Below are positions 62,759 through 64,000 of a DNA stretch of 64,000 bases, in pieces. The stretch spans positions 1 through 64,000 of the forward strand of contig JBFXED010000022.1 of the NCBI GenBank assembly GCA_050180485.1, in the 5' to 3' direction. Position 1 is the first letter of the stretch, and the number at the start of each line of letters is the position of its first letter. The position numbers were made by a program, and so were the translations under genes. The notes beneath the pieces are model-generated. The model ran no database searches and was not told where the DNA came from. It was given only the letters and a program-made list of their open reading frames with translations. This DNA is from CADEGL01 sp050180485 (GTDB taxonomy: Bacteria; Pseudomonadota; Alphaproteobacteria; CADEGL01).

Positions 62759-63371
62759 GGTGCGGGATCTTGGAACTCCTGCTTCGGACGGAAATCGTCG
62801 TTCTTCCACGATACCAATAACAGAACGACCCATTCCGTCTGGGTGGAAAACCCATATTGCACGTCGGACGAGCGGATCAATTTTCCTGTCTTTGCGTCAT
62901 AGCCGACGGCGGCAAACTTCGCGACACCCTTCTCCGTCCCCTTCTTGAACAACGCAAGCTCGGGGAATGTCAGCTCTCCCGCGAAGGGAACCGGAATCTG
63001 GAAACTGGGGATGCCGACAAGGAAACATGATCGTCGGTCGATAACGTACCAGAGCGGATTTCCAGGATCGCGCCCGCCTTTTCCTTCTCGTTGACCAGAT
63101 TCGCCCCAGTCTCCAGAACGCGCGAGCGGATTTTCGCGATGGCGTATTTGCCGTCATATGCGTCGAAGTTGGTCGAATCGACGAACACCTTCGTTCCCTC
63201 CGGCATACCGAAGGTCAGTTGCTCCGCCGCGCGGTCCGCAGCGACTGACAGCATCAATTGTTCTGTCGCCGTACGCTCTGGCGACGTCTCGCGATCGATA
63301 GTGCACCCCGTCAGCGCGCCGAGCGCAGCGATCACGAGACAGTCACGAAGCAGGGAACGACGAAAAGACAA
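62755..63371 (-). pseudogene. Frameshifted small lipoprotein (DUF6655-like)
   Basis: From the ATG at 63371 the frame gives a lipoprotein (lipobox LTGC, then TIDRETSPERTATEQLMLS and a helical ILEIRSGTLS part). It leaves the true frame in VSLSASPVS near 63025 and stops at 62970. The expected continuation, LVGIPSFQIPVPFAGELTFPELAL and on to QDPAP, lies in another frame that ends at 62755. Adding one base in the GTTTCCTTG tract restores one ~205-residue protein. It may be a pseudogene or a sequencing error. The family name is a tentative match from motif order. Confidence 0.6.
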
Positions 63372-63493
63372 AACGATTGAAATGGGATCGCTCCATGACC
63401 ATGGCGCTCGAAGCTAAACGCGCCGACGGAACAAGGGTTCCGCCCTCGGCGTCTACTTAACGGCGTTGACGCTGGAGCGATGCGGTCGGACGG

Positions 63494-64000
63494 ATGGGAT
63501 TTCTAAGAACGATACTCGCCCTCATCGTATGCCTGATCCATGCCGGCGGCATCGAAGGGTATGTGCCGATGTACGGCGATGTTGCGGTCCAGGGCTTCTA
63601 TGTCGTCTCCGGCTTTTATATCGCGATGGTATTCACCGAAAAATATGCGCGTCTACGACACGGCATCGCCGTGTTCTGGATCAACCGTTATCTTCGCCTG
63701 GCGCCGGCTTATGCGGTCGTTTCCCTGATCGTCTATTTGACGATCGGGCGCTTCGCTCTTGGTGGCCTCGATGTGGGCGACCGCGCCCTCATCCTGCTCT
63801 CCCAATTCACCATGATCGGTCAAGACGTCTTCATGTTCCTGGGCTATGAACCCGGTTCCGGACGCTGGTTCCTGACATCTGATTTCCACGCCCTCACGCC
63901 CGCCCAGATCCCCGCCTACCGGATGATGATGATCCCCCAGGGATGGAGTATCGGCGTGGAACTGTGGTTCTACGCGCTTGCGCCGTTCCTGGTCTTGCGA
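63494..64000 (+). CDS. Acyltransferase-3 family membrane protein (partial, C-terminus off the window)
   Basis: The ATG at 63494 opens MGFLRTILALIVCLIHAGG, with the conserved His of the acyltransferase-3 family in the first helix, then GFYVVSGFYIAMVF, FWINRYLRLAPAY and WSIGVELWFY, all typical of O-acetylating membrane enzymes. About 169 residues are present before the window ends. It may modify a polysaccharide or lipid. The gene is still open at the edge. Confidence 0.8.
   Translation, partial: MGFLRTILALIVCLIHAGGIEGYVPMYGDVAVQGFYVVSGFYIAMVFTEKYARLRHGIAVFWINRYLRLAPAYAVVSLIVYLTIGRFALGGLDVGDRALILLSQFTMIGQDVFMFLGYEPGSGRWFLTSDFHALTPAQIPAYRMMMIPQGWSIGVELWFYALAPFLVLR

Overview
The window is GC-rich, gene-dense chromosomal DNA from a Gram-negative bacterium, most likely an alphaproteobacterium of the Rhodospirillales/Reyranella/Dongia kind. 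The support for this is the PqiABC set, an LpxR-type lipid A deacylase, many lipoproteins, a bactofilin next to an M23 peptidase, a TPP riboswitch in front of thiC, and the mix of M24, M81, RidA and BKACE catabolic enzymes. I cannot name a species. No tRNA, rRNA, CRISPR array, insertion sequence or phage gene was seen, so this looks like ordinary chromosome with a strong accessory and catabolic flavour.

Layout. 1-6.2 kb: a partial methyltransferase, a creatinase-like M24 enzyme, an AT-richer secreted protein, a penicillin-acylase-family lipoprotein and spermidine synthase, with a REP-like inverted pair between the last two. 6.3-8.5 kb: a membrane-anchored M23 peptidase overlapping a bactofilin (cell shape). 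8.5-12.2 kb: an alpha/beta hydrolase, a haloacid-dehalogenase-like HAD enzyme and a soluble lytic transglycosylase. 12.5-16.1 kb: pqiABC (lipid transport to the outer membrane). 16.1-18.3 kb: small VOC and SRPBCC genes and an ArsR regulator. 18.4-23.6 kb: an SRAP protein, a DMT exporter, a patatin-like lipoprotein and a run of small lipoproteins. 23.6-31.1 kb: an SDR, a 996-residue RTX protein with a second level of repetition, an HtrA-like protease, an AroE-like enzyme and a trans-sulfuration PLP enzyme. 31.1-34.2 kb: a HAMP-adenylate cyclase divergent from a frameshifted PLP decarboxylase.

34.2-43.2 kb: an SsuABC/THI5-type ABC importer divergent from two creatinase-like M24 enzymes and a TetR regulator, with a perfect palindrome between the two arms, followed by an ICMT-like membrane methyltransferase, a gamma-glutamyltransferase-family enzyme and a BKACE enzyme. 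43.2-48.4 kb: a 2-aminoethylphosphonate importer (permease, ATPase, binding protein) with PhnW. 48.5-58.3 kb: two giant paralogous sensor kinases with five and seven tandem PAS modules and an N-terminal receiver (a true Asp59 in one, Ser59 in the other), flanking the TPP-riboswitch/thiC unit. 58.5-64 kb: an LpxR-like protein, a long RidA-family protein, an M81 (MlrC-like) peptidase, a glycine-zipper protein, a frameshifted lipoprotein and a partial acyltransferase.

Two themes recur. First, scavenging of organic nitrogen and phosphorus: importers next to amidohydrolase-like enzymes (three M24, M81, penicillin acylase, GGT, RidA, BKACE, PhnW). Second, envelope maintenance (Pqi, Slt, M23/bactofilin, LpxR, lipoproteins). 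The most distinctive items are the paired multi-PAS kinases, the long-period RTX repeats and the TetR/M24/ABC divergon with its palindrome.
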